Assembly: GCF_019645855.1 (NCBI RefSeq)
Contig: NZ_CP080999.1
Location: 2,604,001-2,668,000 of the forward strand
Reading direction: 5' to 3'
DNA length: 64,000 nucleotides
Origin: Mycobacterium malmoense
GTDB lineage: Bacteria > Actinomycetota > Actinomycetes > Mycobacteriales > Mycobacteriaceae
Part shown: one piece after another, positions 43,667-51,792 of the stretch
Numbering within the stretch: position 1 is the first letter of the stretch
How the letters are laid out: each line of letters begins with the position of its first letter
Translations under genes and position numbers: made by a program
Notes under the pieces: generated by a model
The model's input: the letters and a program-made list of their open reading frames with translations, nothing else
What the model was told of the DNA's origin: nothing
The model's database searches: none

Positions 43667-43680
43667 TTGTGACACCACAA
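43667..43680. promoter_or_regulatory. Palindrome TTGTG-ACAC-CACAA between LysR gene and fprA-like gene
   Basis: This matches the palindrome upstream of sirA in both arms and spacing. It sits 42 bp from the LysR start and 48 bp from the fprA-like start, the usual place for a LysR autoregulatory/activation site. A second CACCTCACAA half-site lies nearby at 43632-43641. Confidence 0.68.
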
Positions 43681-43728
43681 CACCGAAACCTCTACTCACG
43701 TCTAGCTCAGGCGGGAACCATAGGAGCC

Positions 43729-45120
43729 ATGACCCGTCCAGCTCGCAAGGTACAGATACCCACACAGGGAGGCGAGGTGCGTCAATACCGCGTTGCGATC
43801 GTGGGTTCAGGCCCGTCGGGATTCTTTGCGGCCGCATCACTACTGAGGGTGGCCGAGATGAACGTTGCTGTCGACATGATCGAGATGTTGCCGACGCCCT
43901 GGGGGCTCGTGCGGTCCGGTGTCGCGCCCGATCACCCCAAGATCAAGTCGATCAGCCAGCAATTCGAAAAGACCGCCCAAGATCCTTGCTTCCGATTCTT
44001 CGGCAATATCAAGGTAGGCGAACAAGTTTCGGCGGCCGAACTCGCTGAGCGCTACGACGCGGTGATCTACGCAGTCGGGGCCCAATCCGACCGTGCCCTC
44101 AATATTCCCGGTGAAGAATTGCTCGGCAGCCTCGCCGCTGCTGATTTCGTCGGCTGGTACAACGCGCACCCTCACTTCGAACAGATGTCACCCGATCTGT
44201 CGGGTTCCCGCGCCGTCGTGGTGGGCAACGGCAACGTGGCCGTCGACGTCGCCCGCATGCTAGTGACCAATCCGGAGGTGCTTGCACCCACCGATATCGC
44301 CGATCATGCGTTGGAGTCGTTGCGTTCCTGTGGCGTTGAGGAAGTGCTGCTGATCGGGCGGCGCGGCCCGCTGCAAAGCGCCTTCACCACACTGGAATTG
44401 CGTGAGCTGGGCGAGCTCGAGGGCGTCGACGTAGTGGTGGATCCGGCCGACCTGGAAGGCATCAGCGACGAGGATGCGGCCGCGGCGAGCAAGATCGCCA
44501 AGAACAACATCAAGGTGTTGCGCGATTACGCTGGCCGCGCTCCCCGGCCCGGGCATCGGCGAATCGTGTTGCGATTCTTCACCTCTCCGATTGAGATCAA
44601 AGGCGACGACAAGGTGGAAAGCATCGTGCTCGGCCGCAACGAGCTGATTACCGACGCCAGCGGGCGGATGGTGGCCATAGACACCGGCGCGCGTGAGGAA
44701 GTCGCCGTTCAATTGGTGGTACGGTCGGTCGGCTACCGCGGCGTGGCCATACCGGGGCTGGTATTCGACGAAAATACCGGGACGATCCCCAACGTGAACG
44801 GCCGGGTCAAGGGCGGCCGCAACGAATACGTGGTCGGTTGGATCAAACGCGGCCCCTCCGGTGTGATCGGGACCAACAAGAAATGCTCCCAGGACACCGT
44901 TGACACCTTGCTCAAAGACTTAGCTCTGGAATCGGGGCAGCGCGGCGGCGACTACGGTACCGAACTCGCCGAGTGGCTGAAGTCGCGCCAGCCGCAGCTG
45001 GTCACCGCTGCCCACTGGCGCGCCATCGACCGGTTCGAAAGGGAAGCCGGCGAGCCGCACGGGCGCCCGCGCGCTAAATTAGCCAGCCTGACCGAGTTGC
45101 TGCGGGTCGCACACGACTGA
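43729..45120 (+). CDS. fprA: NADPH-ferredoxin reductase, FprA type
   Basis: A 463-residue adrenodoxin-reductase-like flavoprotein. The FAD motif VGSGPSGFFAA is near residue 26 and NMAVD-like MIEMLPTPWGLVRSG follows. The NADP motif is VVGNGNVAVDVARM, with LLIGRRGPLQSAFTTLELREL; the C-terminal GWIKRGPSGVIGTNKK binds FAD. It resembles M. tuberculosis FprA closely. The ATG at 43729 has AGGAG too close for ideal spacing. GTG 43777 (GGGAGG upstream, protein starting like FprA) is a serious alternative. It passes NADPH electrons to the ferredoxin gene 36 bp downstream. Confidence 0.93.
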   Translation: MTRPARKVQIPTQGGEVRQYRVAIVGSGPSGFFAAASLLRVAEMNVAVDMIEMLPTPWGLVRSGVAPDHPKIKSISQQFEKTAQDPCFRFFGNIKVGEQVSAAELAERYDAVIYAVGAQSDRALNIPGEELLGSLAAADFVGWYNAHPHFEQMSPDLSGSRAVVVGNGNVAVDVARMLVTNPEVLAPTDIADHALESLRSCGVEEVLLIGRRGPLQSAFTTLELRELGELEGVDVVVDPADLEGISDEDAAAASKIAKNNIKVLRDYAGRAPRPGHRRIVLRFFTSPIEIKGDDKVESIVLGRNELITDASGRMVAIDTGAREEVAVQLVVRSVGYRGVAIPGLVFDENTGTIPNVNGRVKGGRNEYVVGWIKRGPSGVIGTNKKCSQDTVDTLLKDLALESGQRGGDYGTELAEWLKSRQPQLVTAAHWRAIDRFEREAGEPHGRPRAKLASLTELLRVAHD

Positions 45121-45156
45121 ACTGCGAGAGAAGGAAGAAGGAAGGAAGGAAATCCC

Positions 45157-45483
45157 GTGACCTACGTGATCGCCGAACCTTGCGTCGACATCAAAGACAA
45201 AGCGTGCATCGAGGAATGTCCCGTCGACTGCATCTACGAGGGTGCTCGGATGCTCTACATCCACCCCGACGAATGCGTCGATTGCGGCGCCTGCGAACCG
45301 GTGTGCCCGGTCGAGTCCATCTACTACGAAGACGATCTGCCCGCCGAATACAGCGAGTACAGCCAGATCAACGGCGACTTTTTCGCAGAGTTGGGCTCAC
45401 CCGGTGGCGCTTCGAAAGTCGGCCTGACCGAAAACGACCCCGCCACGGTCAAGAATCTGGAGAACAGGGTAGAGGCTAACTAA
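45157..45483 (+). CDS. fdxC: 7Fe (3Fe-4S/4Fe-4S) ferredoxin, FdxC type
   Basis: A 108-residue two-cluster ferredoxin. The ligand sets are CVDIKDKACIEECPVDC in the first half and CVDCGACEPVCPVE in the second, as in the essential mycobacterial FdxC. A GTG start follows an unusual purine tract (GAAGGAAGAAGGAAGGAAGG) that supplies several overlapping ribosome-binding sites. Encoded directly after the reductase, it is the probable electron donor to SirA. It is likely a paralogue of a housekeeping FdxC elsewhere on the chromosome. Confidence 0.95.
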   Translation: MTYVIAEPCVDIKDKACIEECPVDCIYEGARMLYIHPDECVDCGACEPVCPVESIYYEDDLPAEYSEYSQINGDFFAELGSPGGASKVGLTENDPATVKNLENRVEAN

Positions 45484-45498
45484 AGGCCTCAAGCGACG

Positions 45499-45678
45499 AT
45501 GGACGAGAATTCGAATACCACTCACGGTCCGCTAGCCTTGGCACGACGCAAAGGCGATGAACGCGCCGAGGGTTTCACTGTAGCAAACAAAGATTCACGT
45601 GCAGTGCTGGGGCGAAGCCGCCCGCGTCGGATCGATCTCGTTGCCGTACAGCTCGCGTCGTATCTGGACGTTGTCTAA
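45499..45678 (+). CDS. Small 59-residue hypothetical protein
   Basis: An ATG-initiated frame 15 bp after fdxC encodes a basic, charged protein (MDENSNTTHGPLALARRKGD ... PRRIDLVAVQLASYLDVV). No ribosome site is obvious and no family is recognised. The C-terminal amphipathic part could be a helix. It may be a real third cistron, a truncated gene left at the edge of the island, or chance. It ends right where the decayed PPE sequence begins. Confidence 0.3.
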   Translation: MDENSNTTHGPLALARRKGDERAEGFTVANKDSRAVLGRSRPRRIDLVAVQLASYLDVV

Positions 45679-45681
45679 AGC

Positions 45682-46168
45682 ATTGCCGCCAAGCCCGGCC
45701 AGCTGCAAAGCCTTGCCTCGCCCGCCGCGACGTCGTCGCTAACGTCACAAGCCGTGTTGGCGCAGCCTGTATTGACCGAAATATGGCTCCTCCTCAGCGG
45801 GCAGAGCACGCTGCCTAACATCGCAACGTTCTTAAACGGCTACAACAAACTACTCCAGCTTCTTCTACAACATCGAGGGTCTGCCGTACTTCAGTGTCGG
45901 TATAGGCAACTTCGGTGTGCAGATGGCCAAGACCTTGGGAACGATCACCGCGACGGCGGCCGCCCGCCGTTCCCAAGGGCCTGCCCGGGCTGGCCGGCGC
46001 CGCATGCCACGGCCATCCCGGTCAGCGCCGCGCCGGAGGCGGCCGCGGGTCCGGGCAACCGCTCGGCGGCATGCCGCTGGCCGGTGCGGGCTCTGGCACC
46101 AGAGCCGGCGCCCGGCCCCGATACGGGTTCCGCCCACCGTCATGGCCCGACAACCCCTCGGCGAATAG
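45682..46168 (+). pseudogene. Decayed 3' part of a PPE26-like gene
   Basis: The DNA follows the last third of the PPE26-like genes: QLQSLASPAATSSL-like start, TEIWLLLSGQSTLP, GLPYFSVGIGNFGVQMAKTLG-like centre, and the RYGFRP..MA ending at an equivalent stop. It needs several frame changes and has internal deletions; the Gly/Ala stretch is shortened. No PPE start exists upstream, because the sulfur island lies there. It is the right-hand scar of the event that placed the island in the PE/PPE cluster. Confidence 0.8.
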
Positions 46169-46605
46169 CCGCGTCAAGCCCGAATTGGGTTGCCGCCTAA
46201 CACCACCCCGCGGCGGGGCTCGCATCCACCAGGGGGTGGCTGAACGACTCTCATGGCTGCTGTTTGGCCTTCTAGCTAACCCGTCTGGGCTTTATCTGCG
46301 ACCGGATTTTTATCCAGCGCGGGCGTTTTCATCTCCCCTGAGGCCGGGTGGGAGGAGCGATCGGCTGCCGCCCCCAGACCGTCACCCGACATGGTTGTCG
46401 ACGCATCTCCGCAGGCTGAGGCCTATACGCAGGCGACTTGCGGGCCGCGAGCCGCGAAGCACGTTCACTTCGCATCGCGGATCGGGGGTCTCGCCTGCTC
46501 TGGGTGGGACGCCATCGAGGCGCGGCGGCAGGGGATCGTGTCGACTTAACCTCACTAGCGAGCAACTCCCGAAATCGTCTGTGAAACCAGCTTGCGAGGA
46601 AGCCC

Positions 46606-46632
46606 ATGTCGTTCGAGTCCGGCGGTTCATAG
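46606..46632 (+). pseudogene. Start-codon relic of a PE gene
   Basis: MSFE followed by five codons and a TAG, preceded by a ribosome site (GAGGAAGCCC) and, further upstream, CTCACTAGC, an element also found upstream of PE18. It appears to be the first codons of a deleted PE gene. Its stop overlaps the GTG of the following PPE. The 437 bases between 46169 and this relic contain no supported gene. Confidence 0.45.
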
Positions 46633-47888
46633 TGTTGGACTTTGGGGCGTTACCGCCCGAGATCAATTCCGGTCGGATGTATGCGGGTCCGGGAGCCGGG
46701 TCGATAATGGTTGCCGCGACTGCCTGGGATGCCCTGGCGGCAGAGTTGAGCGCGGCGGCCAGTGGGTACGACTCGGTGATCACCGAGCTGACCAGCGCGC
46801 CATGGGTGGGTCCGTCGTCGACGGCGATGGTGTCGGCGGTGGTTCCTTACGTGAGTTGGCTGAGTTCGGCGGCTGGGCTGGCCGAGGAGAGCGCCAGTCA
46901 GGCGCTGGCGGCTGCGGGTGCGTTTGAGGCGGCGTTTGCGATGACGGTGCCGCCGCCGGTGATCGCGGCCAACCGGGTCCTGTTGATGACGCTGATCGCG
47001 ACCAATTTTTTCGGTCAGAACACCCCGGTGATCGCGGCTACCGAGGCCCAGTACGTGGAGATGTGGGCCCAAGACGCCGCGGCGATGTACGGCTATGCCG
47101 CCTCATCGGCGGCCGCTACGCAGTTGACCTCCTATCAGTCACCGCCCAACACCAGTACGCCCGATGCGGTGGCGCAGCAAGGCGCCGCGGTTGCTCAGGC
47201 CGCCGCCGAGCCGGCGGGTAACTCCGGGCAGACCGCGGCGGCCACGACGACCTCGCAGCTGGTCTCCGCCGCTACGGTGCCGCAGACGCTGCAGCAACTC
47301 TCGTCAGGGATTGCATCAACTTGGCCGTTCTCGATGATCGAGAACCAGATACAAGATCTGCTGACTTACGGGTTGCCCACCCCGACCAACAACTGGTTGG
47401 GGCTGGCTTCCGCTCAGTACACCGCAATAATCAAGCAAACTTTGACGGGATATTTCCCGACTGGCATAGCAAACTTCGCCGTGTCGATCGCGCAGCAGCT
47501 GACCTTTGGCCAGGGTGCGACGGCCGGTGCCGGTGGTGCCTGGTATCCGACTCCGCAGTTCGCCGGGCTGCACCTGGGCGCCGTGGGAAGTCTGGGCGGT
47601 GCGGGTGCCCACACCGCTGGAGCGGTGTCGGCCGGCGCGGGCCAGGCCGGCAAGGTCGGGATGTTGTCGGTCCCGGTCAACTGGAGCAGCCCCACATCGG
47701 AGGCAACCCTCGTCAGCGCGGTGAGCGAAGAAGCTCCCGTACGAGCCGGTGCGAACGCCGTGCCGGGGAACGCCCTGCTGCGCGGAATCCCTACCGGCGC
47801 CGTAGGTCGGCGCACCGCGGGCTATGGCTACACCCACAAATACGGGTTCCGCTACAGCGTGCTGACGCGCCCGCCGTCGGCCGGATAA
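46632..47888 (+). CDS. PPE protein, SVP subfamily (second PPE25-like copy)
   Basis: A 418-residue PPE protein: LDFGALPPEINSGRMYAGPG, GMLSVPVNW near residue 347, and the ending YGFRYSVLTRPPSAG. The open frame extends far upstream, but that part is the PPE relic region, so I start at GTG 46632, which gives the family N-terminus. It is collinear with the PPE at 34275 and shares two exact tracts with it: 93 bp (34841-34933 with 47213-47305) and 172 bp (35133-35304 with 47505-47676). It occupies the PPE26/PPE27 area of the locus. Confidence 0.92.
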   Translation: MLDFGALPPEINSGRMYAGPGAGSIMVAATAWDALAAELSAAASGYDSVITELTSAPWVGPSSTAMVSAVVPYVSWLSSAAGLAEESASQALAAAGAFEAAFAMTVPPPVIAANRVLLMTLIATNFFGQNTPVIAATEAQYVEMWAQDAAAMYGYAASSAAATQLTSYQSPPNTSTPDAVAQQGAAVAQAAAEPAGNSGQTAAATTTSQLVSAATVPQTLQQLSSGIASTWPFSMIENQIQDLLTYGLPTPTNNWLGLASAQYTAIIKQTLTGYFPTGIANFAVSIAQQLTFGQGATAGAGGAWYPTPQFAGLHLGAVGSLGGAGAHTAGAVSAGAGQAGKVGMLSVPVNWSSPTSEATLVSAVSEEAPVRAGANAVPGNALLRGIPTGAVGRRTAGYGYTHKYGFRYSVLTRPPSAG

Positions 47889-47904
47889 TTGAGAGGGTCA
47901 GGAC

Positions 47905-49128
47905 ATGACAATTGATTTGGGTTCGTTGCCTCCGGAGGTTAGCTCCGCGCAGATCTATGCGGGTCCGGGCTCGACGTCCCTGGTGGCGGCGGCCTCGGCC
48001 TGGAATGGGATTGCCGCCGAGCTGAATTCGGCCGCTTTGGGCTATGACCAGATCGCCACCCAGCTGTCCAGCGAGGAGTGGCTGGGGCCCGCCTCGGCGT
48101 CGATGGCCACGGCGGTGCAGCCGTATGTGCAGTGGCTGACGACTACCGGCACTCAGGCCGAGCAGGCGGCCGCCCAGGCTCAATCGGCCGCAGCGGCCTA
48201 CGAGACCGTGCTCGCCTCGGTGGTGCCCCCGCCGCTGATCGCGCTCAACCGCGCCGAGCTGACCCAGGCGCAGGCGACCAACGTGTTGGGTCAAAACAAC
48301 GGGATCATCTCGCAGTTGGAAGCCCAGTACCAGGAGTTTTGGGCGCAGAATGCCGCGGCGCTGTACAACTACGCCGGTCAATCCGCGGCAGCGGCAAAGG
48401 TGACGCCGTATCAAAACGCTCCCCAGGTTGCCAATCCGGCTGGTGCCGCCAATCAGGCCGTTACGACCGCGGCGGCCCAGGCCGCCCCGGCCGCCTCGTT
48501 ACAACAGAGCCTGCAAGGCTTCCTCACCCAGATCCAGAGCCAGCTGGGCGCGCTCTCCACCCCGGGTCAGACGCAGTCGCTGGTGAGTCAGTTCTCGACC
48601 AATAATCCGTTGACCGAACTCTGGTTCCTTTTGACCGGAGGTACCACGCTGCCGTCAAACCTAGGTGCGTTGGTCAACGGCTACACACCTTTCGCGGGCT
48701 TGTTCTACAACAGCGAGGGTCTGCCGTATTTCAGTGTCGGTATGGGCAACTTCGGTGTTCAGATCGCCAAGTCCCTCGGGGCGATCACCGCGCCGGCGGC
48801 CGCGGCCGCGGCCGCCGTCCCCAAGGGCTTGCCCGGGCTGGGAGGCCTGCTGGGTGGCGCTGGCGGCGCGGCGGCGCATTTGGGCAGTGCGACCTCGATC
48901 GGCAAGTTGTCGGTGCCGGTCTCGTGGGCCGGTGGTGCGGCGGCGGCACCGCATGCCACGGCCATTCCGGTCAGCGCCATCAGCGCTGCCCCGGAGGCCG
49001 CCGGGGGACCCGGCAACCTGCTTGGCGGCATGCCGCTGGCCGGAGTGGGCTCTGGCACCGCTGGCGGTGCCGGGCCCCGATACGGATTCCGCCCCACCGT
49101 CATGGCCCGACCACCCCTCGGCGGATAG
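47905..49128 (+). CDS. PPE protein, SVP subfamily (second PPE26-like copy, PPE27 position)
   Basis: A 407-residue PPE protein: MTIDLGSLPPEVSSAQIYAG, GKLSVPVSW, and the ending YGFRPTVMARPPLGG. It starts 16 bp after the preceding PPE, with GAGAGGGTCAGG upstream, and has no PE gene of its own directly upstream. It is collinear with PPE26 at 36036 and shares a 148-bp exact tract near the 3' end. By position (before PE19) it corresponds to M. tuberculosis PPE27. It is expected to be an ESX-5 substrate. Confidence 0.93.
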   Translation: MTIDLGSLPPEVSSAQIYAGPGSTSLVAAASAWNGIAAELNSAALGYDQIATQLSSEEWLGPASASMATAVQPYVQWLTTTGTQAEQAAAQAQSAAAAYETVLASVVPPPLIALNRAELTQAQATNVLGQNNGIISQLEAQYQEFWAQNAAALYNYAGQSAAAAKVTPYQNAPQVANPAGAANQAVTTAAAQAAPAASLQQSLQGFLTQIQSQLGALSTPGQTQSLVSQFSTNNPLTELWFLLTGGTTLPSNLGALVNGYTPFAGLFYNSEGLPYFSVGMGNFGVQIAKSLGAITAPAAAAAAAVPKGLPGLGGLLGGAGGAAAHLGSATSIGKLSVPVSWAGGAAAAPHATAIPVSAISAAPEAAGGPGNLLGGMPLAGVGSGTAGGAGPRYGFRPTVMARPPLGG

Positions 49129-49482
49129 ATTGCGGGCTCCGCAGATGGCGACGACATATGGCAGGTGCGCGGCCTCTCCGTCGGCCCGGACACGGCATTT
49201 GCTCCCGCGCGAATTCGTCCGGCCGGTGCTAAGCTTCATACGTGCTGGCCAGCAGGCCTTCAACCGTCACGCCGGAGCGTTGGCTCTGGCGGTTTGCTGT
49301 GACCGTCCTGTGAACGCCAGCGGTGGCGGCCACACGCTGTTACTGTGTCGTTACCAAAAGTGAATTTGCCGTGCCATCCAGTGAACAATTGAGAACAGGT
49401 GGCCTCGGAGCCAACTTGATACCGATGTTGTCATTTACTCTCTTGCACAGAGCGGTGCCGGAGGCAATCGAGGAGGGAAAAC

Positions 49483-49782
49483 ATGTCGTTCGTGACCACA
49501 CAGCCGGAGGCCCTGGCCGCGGCGGCCGGGAGTCTGCAGGGGATCGGCTCGGCACTGAGCGCCCAGAACGCAGCCGCGGCGGCCCCCACGACCGGGGTAG
49601 TACCAGCTGCGGCCGACGAGGTGTCGGCGCTGACCGCGGCCCAGTTCGCCGCACACGCGCAGATGTACCAGGCGGTCAGCGCCCAGGCCGCCGCGATTCA
49701 CGAGCAGTTCGTGAACACGCTGGGGATCAGCTCCGGTTCCTACGCCGCGACGGAAGCCGCCAACGCAGCGGCCGCCGGCTGA
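49483..49782 (+). CDS. PE19: PE protein (PE19-like)
   Basis: A 99-residue PE-only protein, nearly the same amino acid sequence as the PE at 35725 but with many synonymous differences. It has the N-terminus MSFVTTQPEALAAAAGSLQG and the YxxxE export motif (SYAATE). A GAGGAGGGAAAAC ribosome site precedes ATG 49483. The 354 bases upstream (49129-49482) are non-coding and contain AGTGAACAATTG, similar to a sequence upstream of PE18. It sits before esxM as in Rv1791. Confidence 0.95.
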   Translation: MSFVTTQPEALAAAAGSLQGIGSALSAQNAAAAAPTTGVVPAAADEVSALTAAQFAAHAQMYQAVSAQAAAIHEQFVNTLGISSGSYAATEAANAAAAG

Positions 49783-50021
49783 TCGCGTTCATCGGTTAAG
49801 GATGTCGGGGTTTGACGGCTGGGCCGAAGCGCCCCGGGATCCGATGACTTCTTCGTCAACTCAAACACCGTGGTTAGGGTTCGACGTCCGGCGGTCGCCG
49901 GCCGACGGATGGCGGGGACATCTTTTTGTATGGGCTCGGCGGGAGCGCTGGCGCGTAACCGATCCGGGCCATCATCACCACAACTGAAAACAAGTCACTG
50001 AGAATTAAGGAGAAAGGCAAC

Positions 50022-50318
50022 ATGGCAACACGTTTTATGACCGATCCGCACGAGATGCGGGCGATGGCGGGTCGTTTTGAGGTGCATGCGCAGACGGTGG
50101 AGGACGAGGCTCGCAAGATGTGGGCGTCCTCGATGAACATCGCTGGCGCGGGTTGGAGCGGGCAGGCCCAGGCGACTTCGTACGACACCATGGGCCAGAT
50201 GAATCAGGCGTTTCGCAACATCGTGAACATGCTGCACGGGGTGCGCGACGGGTTGATCCGCGACGCCAACAACTACGAGCAGCAAGAGCAGGCCTCCCAG
50301 CAAATCCTCGGCAGCTAG
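50022..50318 (+). CDS. esxM: WXG100 protein EsxM (QILSS family)
   Basis: A 98-residue ESX-5 secreted protein. The helix-turn-helix has the WxG motif in GAGWSGQA (W44) and the C-terminal export signal YxxxE (NNYEQQE), ending QASQQILGS. It forms a heterodimer with EsxN, encoded 50 bp downstream. The ribosome site is AAGGAGAAAGG. A 61-codon frame between PE19 and esxM (49802-49987) lacks support, so I leave that 239-bp spacer as leader sequence. Confidence 0.96.
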   Translation: MATRFMTDPHEMRAMAGRFEVHAQTVEDEARKMWASSMNIAGAGWSGQAQATSYDTMGQMNQAFRNIVNMLHGVRDGLIRDANNYEQQEQASQQILGS

Positions 50319-50368
50319 CGCAAAACGCCGAGGCTGCGTACTCTTTCAGACATTAGGAGAACACCGAT

Positions 50369-50653
50369 ATGACGATCAATTACCAGTTCGGCGATGTGGA
50401 CGCCCATGGCGCCACCATTCGTGCCCAGGCGGCTTCGTTGGAGGCCGAGCACCAGGCCATCGTTCGTGATGTGCTGGCCGCTGGGGACTTTTGGGGTGGC
50501 TCCGGGTCGGTGGCCTGCCAGGAGTTCATCACCCAGTTGGGCCGCAACTTTCAGGTGATCTACGAGCAGGCCAACGCCCACGGGCAAAAGGTGCAGTCCG
50601 CCGGCAGCAACATGGCCAGCACCGACAGCGCCGTCGGCTCCAGCTGGGCCTAA
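50369..50653 (+). CDS. esxN: WXG100 protein EsxN (Mtb9.9 family)
   Basis: A 94-residue partner of EsxM: MTINYQFGDVDAHGATIRAQ, with the turn motif DFWGGSGS. It is secreted by ESX-5 as the EsxM-EsxN heterodimer and is a known T-cell antigen family. The ribosome site TTAGGAGAA precedes ATG 50369. Its coding DNA is repeated at 60213-60497 with one base difference, at the third position of the last codon. Confidence 0.96.
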   Translation: MTINYQFGDVDAHGATIRAQAASLEAEHQAIVRDVLAAGDFWGGSGSVACQEFITQLGRNFQVIYEQANAHGQKVQSAGSNMASTDSAVGSSWA

Positions 50654-50750
50654 AACCCAACTTCAGACGCGGCAGCACACCACCCGTCGGTGTGCTGCCG
50701 CGTCCTGTAGTTTTCCGTAAATTTCGGCCACTTCGATTTCTGGGGTATTG

Positions 50751-51653
50751 ATGGACCAACAGAGCACCCGCACCGACATCACCGTCAACGTCGATGGTTT
50801 TTGGATGCTTCAGGCGCTGCTCGACATTCGACACGTCGCGCCGGAATTGCGATGCCGACCGTTCGTGTCAACTGACTCGAACGACTGGCTCAACGAACAC
50901 CCCGGCATGGCGGTGATGCGTGAGCAGGGCATTGTCGTCGGCGACGAGGTACACGAACAGGTCGCCACTCGAATGCGGGTCCTCGCCGCGCCCGACCTCG
51001 AGGTTGTCGCCTTGCTGTCGCGGGGCAAGCTGCTTTACGGCGTCGTCGACGACGAGAACCAGCCGCCCGGTTCGCGCGATATTCCCGACAACGAGTTCCG
51101 GGTGGTGCTGGCCCGCCGCGGCCAGCACTGGGTGTCGGCCGTGCGCGTCGGCAGCGACATCACCGTCGACGACGTCGCGATCGCCGACAGCGCCTCGATC
51201 GCGTCCTTGGTGATGGACGGTCTGGAATCGATCCACCACGCAGAGCCTGCCGCGATCAACGCGGTCAACGTGCCGCTGGAGGAGATGCTGGAGGCGACGA
51301 AGTCATGGCAGGAGTCCGGCTTCAACGTGTTCTCCGGCGGTGATTTGCGGCGAATGGGGATCAGTGCCGCGACGGTGGCCGCGCTGGGCCAGGCACTGTC
51401 GGACCCGGCGGCCGAGGTTGCCGTGTACGCGCGCCAGTACCGGGACGACGCCAAGGGCCCCAGCGCTTCGGTGCTGTCATTAAAAGATGGCTCGGGTGGC
51501 CGCATCGCCCTCTACCAGCAGGCCCGCACCGCGGGGTCGGGGGAGGCGTGGCTGGCCATCTGCCCGGCGACCCCACAGCTGGTGCAGGTGGGCGTCAAAA
51601 CTGTGCTGGACACGCTGCCCTACGGCGAGTGGAAAACCCACAGCAGGGTTTGA
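50751..51653 (+). CDS. espG5: ESX-5 chaperone EspG5
   Basis: A 300-residue cytosolic chaperone that binds the tip (hh motif) of PPE proteins and keeps PE-PPE dimers soluble for export by EccC5. The EspG fold is visible as VNVDGFWMLQALLDIRHVAP at the start, the central beta-strands (EFRVVLARRGQHWVSAVRVG) and the C-terminal RIALYQQARTAGSGEAWLAI. It starts at ATG 50751, immediately after a TTG. Position and length match Rv1794. Confidence 0.96.
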   Translation: MDQQSTRTDITVNVDGFWMLQALLDIRHVAPELRCRPFVSTDSNDWLNEHPGMAVMREQGIVVGDEVHEQVATRMRVLAAPDLEVVALLSRGKLLYGVVDDENQPPGSRDIPDNEFRVVLARRGQHWVSAVRVGSDITVDDVAIADSASIASLVMDGLESIHHAEPAAINAVNVPLEEMLEATKSWQESGFNVFSGGDLRRMGISAATVAALGQALSDPAAEVAVYARQYRDDAKGPSASVLSLKDGSGGRIALYQQARTAGSGEAWLAICPATPQLVQVGVKTVLDTLPYGEWKTHSRV

Positions 51654-51792
51654 CATACGTACGAAACACAAACTTCACCAATGCTTTTGCACACAACATG
51701 CGGCCGGAGTGCGAAGAAGGCATACTTCTCTAGAATCATCAGCAAATCTTCAAAGCAGTGTCACCACAACTCTTTATCGCAAGGCGAGGCAG

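Noticed and set aside
45915..46631. Upstream extension of the PPE frame beginning at 46632
   Set aside because: The extension reads through the decayed PPE26 copy out of frame and through non-coding DNA. The PPE N-terminal motif starts at GTG 46632.
49802..49987. 61-codon frame between PE19 and esxM
   Set aside because: Weak ribosome site, no conserved domain, and composition like neighbouring non-coding DNA. The spacer is more likely leader sequence.
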